This document shows positions 1 through 15,028 of a stretch of DNA of 64,000 bases, piece after piece (the first letter of the stretch is position 1; each line of letters begins with the position of its first letter). Source of the stretch: Datnioides undecimradiatus (taxonomy: Eukaryota; Chordata; Actinopteri; Lobotiformes; Datnioididae). Position numbers and translations under genes: made by a program. Location: assembly GCA_008933995.1 (NCBI GenBank), contig WARS01000026.1:3114501-3178500 (forward strand), given 5' to 3'. The notes beneath the pieces were generated by a model, which saw only the letters and a list, made by a program, of their open reading frames with translations, did no database searches and was not told where the DNA came from.

Positions 1-3000
1 GGGTTGGAAATAGCTGTGGGGCAAAAACAAAATTAGTAATGTGGTTGATAACATCTGGTTTCCTTTATCTCACTCTTGGATCAGTTAGGGGAGTTGTTGC
101 TCAAACATCAAGATCTAACCATACTCCAATCCCCAATTATTCATGTATTTCTTCTGGTCTTTCTCAAAAAGCTAGGTGCTACGTTTCAGTTTCACATAAA
201 GCACTCTAAATAGATACATTTTATCCTGGTCAGCATATAGAGGGTCTCTAAAGATCCAGTTCCTCAATCGGGGGACCAGTGTTGTTATATTTGGAACAGG
301 CAGTCACATGAACCAGTGACTGCGACTGTTATGTCAAGTTTCTCCAATTTTGAGTTTTTCCTCATATATGCAGTGATAATATTGCAAGACAAACAATGCA
401 GAGTTTAATTAATAACAAATGCTAACACTACTAACACCACCCTCTGTTGTATCTGCAAAAGGCATGGAACAATATTTCCATACCTCCCAGCCATTCCCTA
501 TGGCCATTTCTTAATGAACAAGAATGTGCAGCCCTGCCTGGCATGTCATCCCTTTCAACTATGCTTGCTGGTACCCCTGTGACTAGTGTTCAAGCTTTCC
601 ACACTGTACACTAGATATGTGATATGTGATAGGGAGGAGACTCCGAATTTACTGTAATATATTGGTAGATATCAGGACCCAAGGTGTCTCGTAAATCACT
701 CTCTTAGACAAACTACAGCTTTATTTACTAAAGCTCACTTTTGTCAGAGTCACTGTACAGTTTGCTCGGACTGAACAGCCAAACGCATACCTCCACCTCA
801 GAACTGAGGGGGGAGGTGAAGAGGAGGGAGCAACAAAGAGGACAGAGAAAAAATGCTATGCGAGACTAAAAGTAACGGGTGTGCTCAAGAGCATAGCAAC
901 AATCCAAACAGAGCAGAACAACAGAAACCAAAGGCAGACCAAAAGGAAAAACTGTGCATCTTAGTAAGCATAATGTAATCTGTGTATTTAGAGAATTTGG
1001 GCTCTTTCCATGCAAATTTCAAGTGTGAACCACAAAGGAACAATTAGCCTTGTTTCATGCAAATTCTGCGCTTTGCTAATGGGCAAATTAAAGCCAGGTC
1101 TGGCTCCTCAACGTGAGGGTGCTTGAGAGGCTTTTGCATCAAGATGTTCCAGGCAGAGTGCCTTATGTGTTCAGAGGATTTCAGCACACTTATCAATAAT
1201 GCAAGAGATGTGGAGAGACAGGGATTGCATATCGCCCTCCACAGGTCACATGCTGACAGAAAAGCACAGCGTGTCCTCAGAAACTAGAACACTAACTGCT
1301 TCATGCTAAATATGTGATGATTATAGCAGCTGGCACTGCACTGAAACTCAGGTAGCTACAACCTAGCACAAGTAAAAACAATGCATTTGTTTGTACTGCG
1401 TACAATCCTCAAACAGGTCAAGGTGCACAGGCGGAGCAGCAGCTTCCATATTGGGCACTGGAAGAGGATACAGCAAGACAGGTGGCTAAATAAAGACCCA
1501 AATTCACCTTTGACCTGCCTCCAAAGGGAAACTGGAGCCAGGGCATGAAGAAACGAAGGGGGATTTAGGTTACCAGTACCCCTATTCCCATTTCCTGGAA
1601 CAATCTACAGCGGCTATTAATGAAGGGGCAGTCTAATTCAGAGTCATTCAGCGTCAGCCAAATTGAGTGCCAACGAGGCAGCTCGGAGGTAAAAACAGAA
1701 AGATGATGAGACAGTGCCACGTGTGGGGCACTCAGACAGTGGGATGCCCATGACTACCCAGAGGACTGACTGTGACAAACTAGTCTTACTGGGGATCACA
1801 GATGTTATTATTATGTGAGCTTTTAAATTTCCCAGTCTGTCACGGGTTTGGTCACATCAGAGACAAGGGTGAATGTCACAGTATCAAAATGTGTTTCAGC
1901 ACAGCAAAGCATGGTAGTAGCTAGTGGGAGACAGCTTAAATCCTAAAGGTGAATCATGCTCACGATGTGGCATGAACGTCTCATTCAATTGCCCACTCCA
2001 GTGCTCTGAGAACAGATCGCTGCATCATCCATGCAGTCTTGTGAGTGCGTCACAAGAGTGGGTCTCATGTACGAGTCCAGAAAAGTGTATCGACGGCAAG
2101 GGAGCAGTATGAGACAAAGATGGCAAACGTTAAATGTGTGCAGTCTAATTTCTTAACAAATTCATCCCAATAATAGACTGACATGATATAATGGCACTTG
2201 GCTTCTCAGGTATATTTTACTATTGTATTATCACACACACCTGTTGCATCTTAATAATAAATGTTGGGGCAGAATGAGGTGAATTTCATCCCTGCCGTCT
2301 GAGATTGAGTAAATCAGGCATGAGTGGCCTGTATCCTCTGGCATGACTCACCCACTTTATCACAGCTGAATCAGTCAGTCAGCTCACTTTTTACACTCTG
2401 TACATCCCACTTGCAAAACAGGCTCTCTGTGAGCACCAATGTATAGACAGACACAGTCACACACTAACATGTCAATGAGGAATTCCTCTGCTTTCCATTT
2501 ATAGTCAATATTCCCACTAGAGTCTTAAAATGGCAGACGCATTCTGCTGCTGTAATAAACGTCATCACTCTGTCTTCCTCAACCATGGCAACAGGTATAG
2601 GACCAGATTCTGGTTGCCATAACAACCTCAACTTGGCACAGAAGGGGAGGATGCGGCACATTGAGTTCTGTTTTCTCTCGCCTTGTGCATTCCTTATTAC
2701 TGCTCTGAAAGAATTATACAGAATCACTTAAATACATGTTTATGGTCAATTATCAAATAGTGATTTCGGGCGTTTGATCCTTCAAAAATCCCAAGACATG
2801 AAGAGGGCTGGCGAGAAAAGCTTTAGGATTTGTAACTAAGACACTAAGCTACTTACCATGTGAGACTTCATAAGCAATAGCAAAAAAGTATTGATTGGCA
2901 ACACTTAGCTAACAATCCACGGGGATAGGGTCATAAATCATTGATAAAGAGCAACACAGAGGACTGTTTTAAGATCACTGTGTCCTCATCAAGCCATCAA

Positions 3001-6000
3001 GCAACTTCCATTACATAAAGGGATGACATACAAATCTGTGTGGGAAGCTACGTAGGAGCTGCAGTTCTCTCAAGACAGGAATTGAGCCAGAACCCCATGT
3101 GCAGTGCACCGACACATGCTACTAGGTGGCACGTAAGGGCAGTTTATTTGTCTAGCTCTGCATTTTCAGTTCCTGTGCTACAGAATATAGAACCGATAGG
3201 ATGCTGGCACTCCACAGGAGCTTTCCCTTTCAAGGCAGGGTGGATACCAGTTAACCAACCACATCCTGCTATCTAAAGAACATCACTCAGCTGGTTGTAG
3301 CCAGCAGACATTTTGAGCTCCAGTGTTCAACATGGGGCCTATAATCCAACCAGGAAAGCAAAGACACCTCTTCAGTAATTAGGTTGTTAGGAGGTCTCTG
3401 AGCGCCAGATGGGGACTAAAAGCCAGCCCCATTCACCTGAGACCCGCAGGCAAGCAGGGTCTAAAATGGCTGAACACTATCTGCCTCTCTCTTCCAGTAA
3501 CCCTCCAAGGACCCGATAGCTGTTAGTTCAAGCTGATCGATGCCTGTCCGAGATCACAGTTGGGGGATAAGGTCATTAAATAAATGTATATGTAAATTGT
3601 AAAAGGATAGCAAATGAATGAGCGACTAAGGGAGACAAAATGTCTGTGTAAAATTGTAATTACCACGTGGGCTTCTTTCAGCAAGACTGAGGAATTTTAA
3701 TAGTGTCCCTGGGGTCTGTGTGCATATAGGCAGCAGTGTGATGTAACAGTTCACTTCTGAAAAAGATTTCACTTTTTAAATGCGCAACATTTAATTCACT
3801 CACATTACGAGCTGTCCTTTCCCACAAAATATAAATATTGCAGTACAAGCTACAAACAGTCCTAACCATGTGCACTTAATTTATTACATATGGAACAATG
3901 CAACATTACGTAAACAGATTGGAATTAAACATACCATCGCTTTTTTTTTTTTTGTGTTGATTACATTTGCGCTGATGAGGGACCACAACAAGGAACTGCG
4001 CCAAATGAATACACACTAATTCAATAATTTCCTGCTTTTGTTCGTGTAGGCAGATGTTCAACAACCAGCCACTGACCACCGCATCTCCCCTCACATTATG
4101 ATGCTTTGGTGGATATAAACAAAAAAGCTATTTGAACCATTTTTCCACTCTTTTTTTTTTTTAACCTATATCTGTTTTACAGTTTGACAAATTGTCTTAA
4201 AAATGTGATAATTCATAGAAAAGCTCTAGAGAAAAAGCATGTTTTACTGTCACATTTCTGGATGTTTATTTCATGATAGACATTGGACATAATGATCCTG
4301 AAAGTTGTACTTAATTCAAAAAGATGTGTGTCATGGTAAAGATTTGACTGAGTTTCCACCAGCTTGAAAAATGAAATATCTATGCGAACGTCTACCAGCA
4401 GCAACTGTGAGAGAAATGTGAAAGTGTCACAAGCCACAAATCATTTTGTATCTGAAATCTATCAGCCACTGTTATATTTAAGCGGCGTATGGTTGGTGGA
4501 TGGTCGCTAATTTCTCACCCTGGTTATGACTCAGAGATGAAGTTAGAGTTTTGACGTAAACTGCAGCACCAGTCTCTATCACCCCATACAGTCCCACTGC
4601 CTTATGTCTCTGCCTCCACCCCTCTGAAGATAGATGTGCGTTCATCAAAAAACTACAGTTTAATGTAATAACCCAACAAGGGATGTATAAGCTGTAGACG
4701 AAGAGAGATAATGCAGCACTGAATGGAGTTCACCTAGTTCTGCTACGATAAAATAGCACTTTATATGCTTAGATCAGGGCTTAAACCAATAATTATTTTC
4801 AGAATTGTTTTCATCTGTAAATCTTCGCTGAATGATTAGCATTCCATATCTGTGGTGTTGCATAAGTAATAAATACTGTATACTGTATATACAGAAATTA
4901 AATGCTATCCTTGTCCCTTTGGTGCACCCTGTCCTATCACCGTGTCAAGAGAGAAATCAATACTACCACAGTTCTAATGCTGTGAACTGTCCCTACAGTA
5001 CAGCTCTCTACATTACAAACGCACACCTGTGTCACAGTTTGTGCATGAGTAGTGAAGCAAAGCAGCTGTTGACATGAGCCGACGGTTTGAGCAATGCCAC
5101 AGTAACGCTAATATGGTTGTTCAGTCTTAAATAGGGAGCATAGCGATCGGATGGGGCGCACTGTGAGGCGGCCACAGAAATGCTGCGTACTGCGTGTTGT
5201 ATCCAGTGTCTTTGGAAGAGAGTGTGTGATGGCTCGGTTGCCAGGGCTGCAGCACAGGTGACAGAGCTGTCACTGGATGCAGCTCAAAGCTGAGGGCTAA
5301 AAGTGGTGTCTGAGCACTGCTGTGCACATTTGACAAACAGCTGAGCTTGTTGCAGCCACAACACAGGACATACAAACATCTCCAAAACAGAAACTACAGT
5401 AACATGCGGTATCTTGATTGGATACAGAGCACTTTCAGGTTTCAGGCTTTCTGGTCAGGGAGATGCCTTATGGCCTTTAATTAAAAAATATCCACACTGC
5501 AATTCAATACTTGTCTGCTGAGCGCTCCTGCCAAAAAAACCCTGGAAGTATCTGAGCAGGCAGATGAGTTTGTCTAGCCAGGAGATGTGACCCTTCACAC
5601 CACAATCCACATCACATTCACTGACTCAGACTAGCAAACTACAACAAACTCTATTAATGATAAAAGCACGTGTTGTCATATCATTAGAAGAATCACTACA
5701 TCAGAGTAATTAGTTTAACTGTAAAGGAGGGCACTGAGCTCCTACAGACAAATCCTCTGTTTCTACTCAGAAGGCTGATCACGTCATTTTTCTCTTCCTA
5801 CTGGGAGAGAGGAGAGGGGGAAAAAGGCACAGGAAGACACCAGAACAATGCACTGAAAGCAGGGTATTGCGACTGACAACAGAGCCTGCAAAACACATTA
5901 GGTAATCTGTTATGACAAGGCTTTATGTGCCCAGTCCCCTCCATCACAATGACCCTTTTCACATTGCCTTGCCCCCTCCCACCCTACTTTTTTAGAAAAA

Positions 6001-9000
6001 GTAATCGCCACGTTTAGAAAAAGAAAGTTTTCATGTTTTCATTGCAATCTGACTGAAGCCAGATAAATGCAAACTGCATGTGAAAAGGCACATGGGCTAC
6101 ACTGAAAGTTACTTTCATTGGGTGACTTTAACATTTAGCCTGTGAGGAATCAGAATAATTCCTAAGGAAATACCAACATTTTGATGGCATTTTTCCACCG
6201 CTTTGCACAGAACCATGCGACCATGCAGTGAACAGTGCTGCGGAGGTGCATTCCATTTAATGCACATACACATGGTGACAGGAATTCTCCTTATCAAAAT
6301 TAATAAAAATGGCGTTGGTGTTAAGTTAGAGTAAATGCATGTTCACACATAAATGAGCTGTCAAATAACCAGAAAATCTGTGGTTTGTTTTTACAAGCTC
6401 CATGTGAAAAAGTTTAAAGAACAAAAAAAACAAACAACCCCAAATAATACATTTAATAGCTTAAGGTGCAGTTCCCAGCCTAGCTAGAAAGCAATGAGAA
6501 AGGGCGCAGTCCTGGCCTATGTGCCAGCTGTTCCAGCTCTGACTACTGTCTATTTATACAGCAGCAGATGGCAGCTAGTGCTTCGCATGCCGACAGACTG
6601 TCAGTGACAGGAAGGAATGGACAGATTTCAGCCGCCCAACCTTTCCGCCGAACTCGTAGCCAAACCATACATTGCTTCCAGCCCACAGACACTGATAGCT
6701 AGCTGGGGCTGTGAGTGCCTTTTGATATTAGCAGCTCACGCAGGCTCACTGAGTACAGGATAACAGAGGCTAAAGAGAGGCTTCTAGAAGCCACCAGACA
6801 GAGAAAACATGCTAAGCCAGCAGGACTCCATTCAGAAGCTAAACAAACACAGAACTACAACAAAGCGAGAGGGATATCAGGCAGCCTCTCAGGTGATGAC
6901 GTGGGAGGGTTATACCCAGAAGGCACACATAGCTGGTATGAAATCAAAGCTTAAATAACAATACATTTCATGCTAAAATTGTCCACTCAAAATCTGGACA
7001 CATCCACCATCTTGTCTAATAAGCACAGTTGTTTGTTGCACCTGAATGTTAAAATTAACAAAGCGACCAAGGATCCTCACTCAGGATTCTCAGCTGTTTT
7101 CGCAGTTCAAAGTGGCAATGCTTCTGATGGACTAGGTCCGATGAGGATATTCTCCACTTTGCAGGTGCTGCCTCAAAAGGTCAGAGGTTTTTCCAAACAC
7201 ATCTTGTGTCAGGGAAAGCTACAGCAATAAATCCACGGCTTTAGACGAGTCTGGAATGCTCCATTTTAAAAATAGCACTTTATGTATTGACAATTCAGAC
7301 TTGCATTGGGAAACTTAAGCAAAATGGGACTACAAGTGTGGCATTAAGAAACTGAAGAGGATTTCAGATGGAGCATTCCTTCCATAGATTACATGGTGGA
7401 AGCATCTAAACATTTCTTTTTATAATATGGAACAATCCTCTCAGCTCAACTTTGGTTATAGAGATCACAGATAAGGTAACAATAAATAAAAGCCATACAA
7501 AATCAGTCTATAACAGGAACAGTAATAAAACTTCTCTACCACAGGAAACATACTCGTTCCAACTATTACTTTTTAATGGTTTATTTAATTTAATGATTGC
7601 CTTATCCTAAAAAGCTTCCCAAATGTTAACGACTGCTGGCTGAACTGTAAATCAATCAATTAAAAAAAAAAAGTCATTGTGAACACGATGAGGAGAAGTG
7701 AACTGTAAAATACTGGATTTGCAATAACAATGTCAGTGTTTTTCTCAGAACATTGCAATTTTCTTTTTGAATCTTAAATCATCTCATCATCTGATTAACT
7801 GGCATTTCAAAAACAACATACAGATCGTCCTGTGGCACTGGCAGAACGGTGGAGTGGGGACAACAGTGTAGACCAGGATGTGCGGACAAGGGAAATACAG
7901 AGCCCCTTACATTCACTGCTCACAACAGGCACCCATTTTGCAGAGCGGTGACCTGGATTTCTTCAACTAGCCTCCACTCAGAGACCGAAGTCTCGCTTTA
8001 AATGCTTTCTGGCTTTATATAAGCATCATGACATCATGAACACAACTCTGGCACATGGATCTGTGCGAAACTCGCATCTTTTCAGGGCTCGGCTTTAAAT
8101 AAAAGAAATGATGACTAGAAACTGCATTACTTGTTTGAAATATTGTGTAAAGCCTGAAAACATTATGGATAAGCACTGACTGCTGCCTGACGCTAATGTT
8201 AGATGACTAACGCCTTTTATCTAGCAATCTCTCTGTGGAGGATGGAAATGACGTGTGAAACTGTATCTGTGTATTTCTGCATGTGGGTACAGCAACAGCA
8301 GCAAGACAGGAGGAGATTCCAGGAGGCAAGCAGATCTAAGGACAGCTCTCTCTTATTAATTAAATTTTCAAAAATAATATATTTCCAAACCCTCCCGACT
8401 TCTTCTCATGAATAATACAAAATGAGCATCATGCCCACCACCAAGCTACCCGTGCCTGGACTGCAAAGCTCTCGAGTTTGCCTCTGAATTCAGCCCTCAG
8501 ACTGTGGGAGGAAACCAAACAATACAGTCTGGAAAGAGAGCTGTGACGGTCAGGGCACAAAAACTAAAAAACACATTCAATCTCTTGAATGTGGGAAAGT
8601 CCAGCCATTTCGCTTAACTTAGGCAATGGACCAAAGAGAAGGTACAACATTCAAGCCAGGAGCGCCATAACTCTAAAACAAACGCACCATTATCTGCTTT
8701 TTACTTCCCGTTTACATCACCAAGTTAGGGATGAATAGTGATGGGTGTGGACTGCCGTTTGCTCCATCTGATTATTGCAGCCAAAATAGGTATGATATTA
8801 GTTAGCAAAGGTGATTGAGTGGTCGCATACAGTCCTGTTCTTAAAAAGAAATCAAGTACTGAACAGCACCATATTTGTGCCTGGCGCAGGTACATACAAT
8901 TACAACTTGATGTTAGGATATTCTGTGGCCCAACTACAATCCATTATTTCATCCCTTATAATTATCCTAATCACATACACCAAAAAAGACAATGATACAC

Positions 9001-12000
9001 TATGAAGATACATGGTTTTACACACATTCCTAAGTGCACCTTCTCTATGCACAAAAAACCCTAGTGGCTAGTGGCCCTTTTGTTATTGCAGACAATCCCG
9101 ATCACCCTTCAATTGTCTGGGTGCTGCTGTAAAACTGGGACACATTTTAGGATTTGGCTGAACTGCATTTCACCAGACTAATTCAGCATACTGTTGTTCC
9201 ATTTTGTTATGTGAGGGAGGCCATTTGGCTCTGGTAATATTACTAACATTAATGGATTTGTGTGGTCTGGATTCCAGAAGCCAATCGAAGCACAGGCCTC
9301 TAGGAACGGCTTACTATGAGCATCAATATCTTGTTGTTTTTATGAGGGGTTATGCACTGCAAAAATATCACCTGAAATAGCATTTTTAAAAATGATCTTG
9401 TGCCACTGGTTTATAAAAAAAATTAAGCACAAACTGCTGGATAATAACGGCACATTAACTGATGCAAAAAGCTTTGCCGTTTAGCTAAAATGCACAAATA
9501 CAACATCATAGCCTCTACCAATATGACTAAAATCCCATCAGCCTTAGCCGGGCAACGGTATGCGATGCTGCATCACGCTGTCCTACACGTGAACAGTGCC
9601 CATGCACGTCTTTCACTGTCTCTGCTGCTGCTGCTTCACATCTCCCCTCCCCCTCTCGAGTCAGCTCGATCCCATCCTCTCCTCTAATATCCCACTTTTT
9701 CTGCAAAAGGCCTCTCAGCGCCATCACAGGCTGGAATGAAGAGTGAGCTAAAAACACAATTAGGTGAAGAAAACTGAGTAAAGCTAAAGTATAGAAAAAA
9801 TTATTGATATAAGGTGAGCACTGGAAGACTAGTTCATCACTGTAGCTAGTATGCTATGTGAGATACTTGACAAAGAATCACATTGTGCCACTGATCTGAC
9901 AGAAGGTCGTTTTATTCAATGTTTCAATAGGACAAGCGAAATCTCATGAGATTCGCAGCTGTTTTCATCACTGAGAAATTTAAACTGTGTAGCTGATCCA
10001 CAGGCTAAATGATGTTAACAGGCGAAATGCCAACAAATTCATTAGTTATACAGCCCCCAAGGTGACTTCGTCACTGTGTCAACTGGCAAGTTTTTGTTTC
10101 TTGCCCAATGTTTCCAGATATTTTGATATCTATAAAAAGAATGTCTCTATAGACTTTAAAGGCCTAATTTTAGACAATAAAGATGTGTGACAAACAACAC
10201 GCTAACATAGAACTGTTTACCAAAAAAAATTACGTTGGTTATTGCTTAAATAAACTGACACAACAACTAAAGCAAAACCAAGACTTTAAAGTTTAAATAT
10301 GGCCATACTCTGAAAACAAAAGCAAACAAATGAAATGGGTATTAAAGATAAGTTGTGAAGTGAAAACCACAAGTGGCTTGGTCAGCTATAAAGCTGAAAC
10401 CACAATTACGTGGGAGAGGACATTTATCACTTCTCCGGCTGACCCCTGCCACATTAAGTATGTACCAGCATTTGGCCCATCCCTTGTTATGCAATGGCAT
10501 GTTGTGGTCTCTGATTTGTTTCAAACAAATGCTAATAAATATGGTTTCAATACCAACTAAAGACCAATGTGGTTCTGACACATACTTAAGTTTGCAATGT
10601 AACTAAGAAACTCTGATAACTGGATCTAGGATCTTTACCTAATATTGAGATAAACTTGATCAGCATTCATCTAGACACTTGCAAAACCAAACTGTCTACT
10701 GTTTAGTTTCAATTACTGCCAAGAGTCAGCATCATATAACTTGTATAACACAAAGACCAAAACCCTCCGGACATCCTGAACCACAGTCAAGAAGAACACA
10801 TGACGTTATGAAAAAGAAAAGAAGGAAGAAGCTTTAATTCATTCAATCGAGATGTTTGTGCAGCAGAGGAACACTGTTGCCATCACTACCCAACACAGAT
10901 GACAACCACTGAACATATTACCGTGATAAGATACAATGCCTCAAACTCGTATCATCATAACATTATCGGCCCATCTTCATTATTATTATTATTTAAAAGT
11001 TTCAATAAACCATGGCAATATCAGTGTCACTCAATATTAACTTAAAAACACTGCAATACTGTGCAGCTTTGTACGTCCCTTTCTATTACACAGCTGTTAC
11101 AGGTAGGTGTATTGAAAACCGGCTGCACTCCACAACATAGTCCCATGACACAGCATGATCAGCCACAGACATCTGCCTGTCCTCCCCTCCTCGTTAGGAG
11201 ATCAGTCTGGAATGTGTGAGTCTGCGTTGTATGTGGGCAAATGTGTGTCACTCCCAAACAGTGTCAGCACGAGTGGATGAGAAATGTAACACCCTGAGTG
11301 GGTTTATGTAGGTATGTGTACACCTACAAGGGTCACGGGGATTACGGTAGTGGGGCGTGGCGACCTGAGACAAACCTGCGGATTACTGGTCCTAATCAGG
11401 TCAATCAGCCCCGTCTGCACAGGGTTCTGCAGCACGATGACCAAGCCACATCCAAACCCGTGCTCCCCATCTTACTCCCCACTTATCCTGCCAGGTCTCT
11501 TCTCAATGACCACCATTCATATCAGATGGGTTTATTGTTACTTCCTTTTATGTGAAACTGACACTCGATCTGAACGGATTCCTCCCTGTAGGGGTTTTTT
11601 TTGTAAGGTCACCATCCACTTAGCTCATACTGAGAGGACACTCAACAAAATTGTATCTGAAAGGTGAAGGTTTAATTGATATGGTGACCTTCTGTTTGTT
11701 CCATCAATATGTCAATTAGTTTCCCCTAAGCTCTGATATTGCAAAACATCCATCTGGTTCTTGACAACATGGACGTGCTAGGCTGAAATCTTTTGATAAG
11801 GTATTACTACAGCCCTTCCTAAAACTGGACATCTCCCATGATGGAAAAGATTTATCACAGGCGGGGTATCTGAACATAGTCTTTTTTCCACTAAAGTCAA
11901 TATAATGCTCTAACATAAATGAGGATCTGTCTCGCTTTGTGCAGTGGGCATGATGTATCGACCATCTTTGGCCATATACCGTATACATGAGTTGCTGCTC

Positions 12001-14874
12001 ACTGGCTGAGGGGGGAACATAACACATGGGTTACATAACAAGACAGAGAACACATCGGGGTCCTAATGAAGGCAGGCTTTGGGTATCCTGTCGTTATTCA
12101 ACATTTGGAGCACCAACACTAACTAATGCAACCGTCCATCGCGTCACCACTTTATAATTACATTAGCTCTGGTATGTTTAAGAGCTCCTACTGAAAGAGG
12201 CCTTTGCTTGTTTCCAGCCTGCCTGCAGAAGCCTTGGACACATTTCCTGCACACTGGATAATCAATTTGCTGCCTCTCTGCCTGCACCCTATCCCTGACA
12301 ACCCTCCATGCATGGTGAAAGAGAGGAACAGAAAGAGAGGGAGGGAGACAGCATATCCTGCCCTTGCCCCCAAGCTCTCCCTTTCTCTGTATGGTTGACA
12401 CACACACACACCGACACATATGCCCTTGAGTGAGTCACAACAATAAGGGGGGTGTCATGGCCTCATCCACACAACTGCCACACACCTACAAGCTGACCAA
12501 GCAACTCCATAAAACATCCCGCTCCCATGTGGCAGCTTTCCATCCCACTTACAAGAAAGCCATTACCAAAGTCTCCATAAAATAATAGAAACACACACGT
12601 GTCATATACGCTGCATTAGGCTAGCAAAATGCTCCAAACGATTCTCATGAAACATCATATTGAACTTTATTTTTATAAAGGTATGACATACTGAAGACAT
12701 CATTTTTCATGACTTTTTGCAAACAGGTTAAGCTACATTGGTTTGAGGAGTTTCTGAGGATGCAGATATGAATTTCAGAAGAAAAATATTAAAGCACAAT
12801 TGAAACATTTTATAGCTGCCTTTCAAGCCTATTGGTGAGAATGTGATACTCCACTGATGGATTTTTGTTTTGTTTTGTAGAGTAGGAAATAAAATTCAGA
12901 TGAGTCATAGATTGGTACTTTTGACAGGGACAAAAACTGACAACTTTGTTGTTTTTTTTGGATGATGTGCTTTGATTTTATGGAAATGACACATTTCTTG
13001 CACACGTGAGAGGCCATCCATTGAAACATTATGGAAACCACAACTATCTATTGGCATGCCAAACAAACCCCTGTTAAAAAAAGACTAAAAATGTAAGTTG
13101 GCTCACAAAAACAAGACAAAAAGTCAAATTTTCACACTGCACATCAAGCTATCACTAATGCACGCATGACCCTGTGTGTGTTTGAGCTGCGAGGTACTAT
13201 TCAACCCCTCAGCATCCAAGTAAGACAGCATTCTCAGCATACCATCTGCAATGAAGTCCTGATGAAGGGAGAGTATGGCTGTCTGCCAGCCTCCCTTTCT
13301 GCTCTGCAATCTGCCCATGTGATAGGAGGTAGAGTAGGCAGCGCTGCAGCCTCCTCTCCCTCACACACTCTCACTCACTCACTCACTAACCCCCCAAAAC
13401 ACTGCATATTCTACTGCAGTTCTGCTACAAACCACGAGCCACCCTCCAGCACCTCGGAGTGACATTGGCATAATGAAAACCCAAGGATATAGAGTAAAAA
13501 AACTGGGGATTTGACATAAAGCTTCTCTTTGGTAGACTGCGAGAGATAAAGGGCAAGTGAGGCATAACTGGTAGGAACACTTGATCTTATGGAAGATTCA
13601 TGAAGGCTTAGTCTAATGAGCCCAATAAGACTGACAGACAAAACTCTGAGAGGCTGCTGGAAGAACAGGTTTCTGCTGTCACATGCTGTCTTGTTACTGG
13701 GTCACTAAATGTTTTCATGCAAATGTCAGGGAGATTGTGCTCATCTGCCAGCTGAAATTGGGCATAAAGCACAGCCGTGAGTAAGGAGGCAGCTAGCACT
13801 TCATAGAACCTGATGACTCACAGTCACAAGTAAGCAGGTTGAATCACAAGACTACCAACCAGGTCTTCTCCTCTTGCTCCGCTATTGTGTCTCCTTTCAT
13901 ATACTCTCACATAATCCACAATCACAGCACAGCAGTGAAGCATGCCATCATCAAAGGGTTACATATACAATTTCAATATGTTCATGAAAAGCTATGCCAT
14001 AATTTATTCAACATGCATGGTTGGTAAATTATTAGATCTATAACTTTTTTGCAAGTACACATACTAAGGCTGCTAAAATTTGATTTTAATGAGTATTTGA
14101 GCATATCCATTCATTCACAATTATAATTTTTAGTGATTTTGCAGCTCTGCACACCCTGCATCCTGCATGGGTAAAAGCAAAGGATGACAAAAGCATGAAG
14201 CTGTTGAGCCTCTAGGAAGTTCAACATCCATCTTAATCCCTGATCTTGAAAATAGGTTGTCCACAGTAAAAAAAAAATGTTTTGACATTACAACATATGA
14301 CATATAAATTATTTTTTTATTTAATTCCAGAAGGCCCATTAGCTTTTACTTTGCCATTTCTGTTTTTTGCTAAATTTCCAGCAAGAAGAAAAGCAGTGCA
14401 TCTTGTAAATGATTAACTTCTGCCAATAACACTTGATGCATCTCTTACACACTGTTTGTGTAGACTAAGAGATAACATAATCATAAACTACAAACTAACA
14501 CACACCCACATTCTAAAACACCAAATGTGCGATAAAACCTTGATGAATTGGGGCATTCGCAGGCCAAGCTGTGTGGCGACCTCTGGGTCTCCCAGTATGA
14601 TCCAACTCAGCATTTCTCACACAGAGACTCCTAAGGCATGCAGGCCCCTTCAGAGGAGGAGGAATTTCACTCTGTAAGCCTTTTATTCTCTTTCAGGCTG
14701 TTTGTCCCCAACCGTCCTCTTTTCAGTTTGCTCGCTCTACTGTTCTCTGCTAAGACCCCTGAAGGAAGACCACGCGGGAGCATGTGTGGTACACCAAACT
14801 TCCCTCAGCACATAGGCCTGCACAAATTCTAGACATGGTGTTTGGTTTAGTGTGCAAGCTAGTGAACTACTTAC
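1..14874 (-). other. kif1b intron 2 (partial), no exon seen
   Basis: This stretch follows the first coding exon of kif1b on the minus strand and runs off the left edge. I looked for the next kif1b motor exon, which in vertebrates continues the motor domain towards the P-loop, and did not see it. The reading frames in both strands are short (under about 120 codons), unrelated to known families, and look like chance. It holds low-complexity tracts, such as a CACT/CACA run near 13365-13390 and A/T homopolymers. Large 5' introns are usual for KIF1-family genes and often carry enhancers, but nothing here can be assigned by eye. Confidence 0.7.
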
Positions 14875-14980
14875 TTGTAGTGTTGCCTTGCATCTGAATG
14901 ATACATTTTGATTCCTTGCTCATCTCTCTAGAGTTGAAGGGCCGAACCCGAACAGCGACTTTCACAGATGCCCCAGACAT
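14875..14980 (-). CDS. kif1b: kif1b, first coding exon (N-terminus of kinesin-3 motor)
   Basis: This exon encodes the first 35 residues of kinesin-like protein KIF1B, a plus-end-directed kinesin-3 motor that carries mitochondria (alpha form) or synaptic-vesicle precursors (beta form) along axonal microtubules. The start codon is at 14980-14978 on the minus strand. The protein begins [16 protein letters not shown] and ends [10 protein letters not shown]. The VAVRVRPF block is the first beta strand of the motor domain. The start with MSG and the ending QGNTT fit KIF1B better than KIF1A. The exon ends with one base of a split codon at 14875, followed by a GTAAGT donor. The acceptor is at 15030-15029, so the exon also has 48 bases of 5' UTR (14981-15028). 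The P-loop and the rest of the motor, FHA and PH regions lie to the left of the window. Neighbour and orientation match human UBE4B-KIF1B order. Confidence 0.95.
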
Positions 14981-15028
14981 GATTGCGGTTTAGGACCGTC
15001 TCCCAGTAAGATTCCTTGTATATCCCTC
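14981..15028 (-). other. kif1b: kif1b 5' UTR part of exon 2
   Basis: These bases lie between the acceptor (pyrimidine tract then CTAG, AG at 15030-15029) and the start codon at 14980. The start context is CAATCATGT. No upstream ATG lies within this segment. Confidence 0.8.

Noticed and set aside
1924-2112. Small cysteine-rich plus-strand frame in kif1b intron 2
   Set aside because: 62 codons with no signal peptide, domain or splice context; it is within the range expected by chance.
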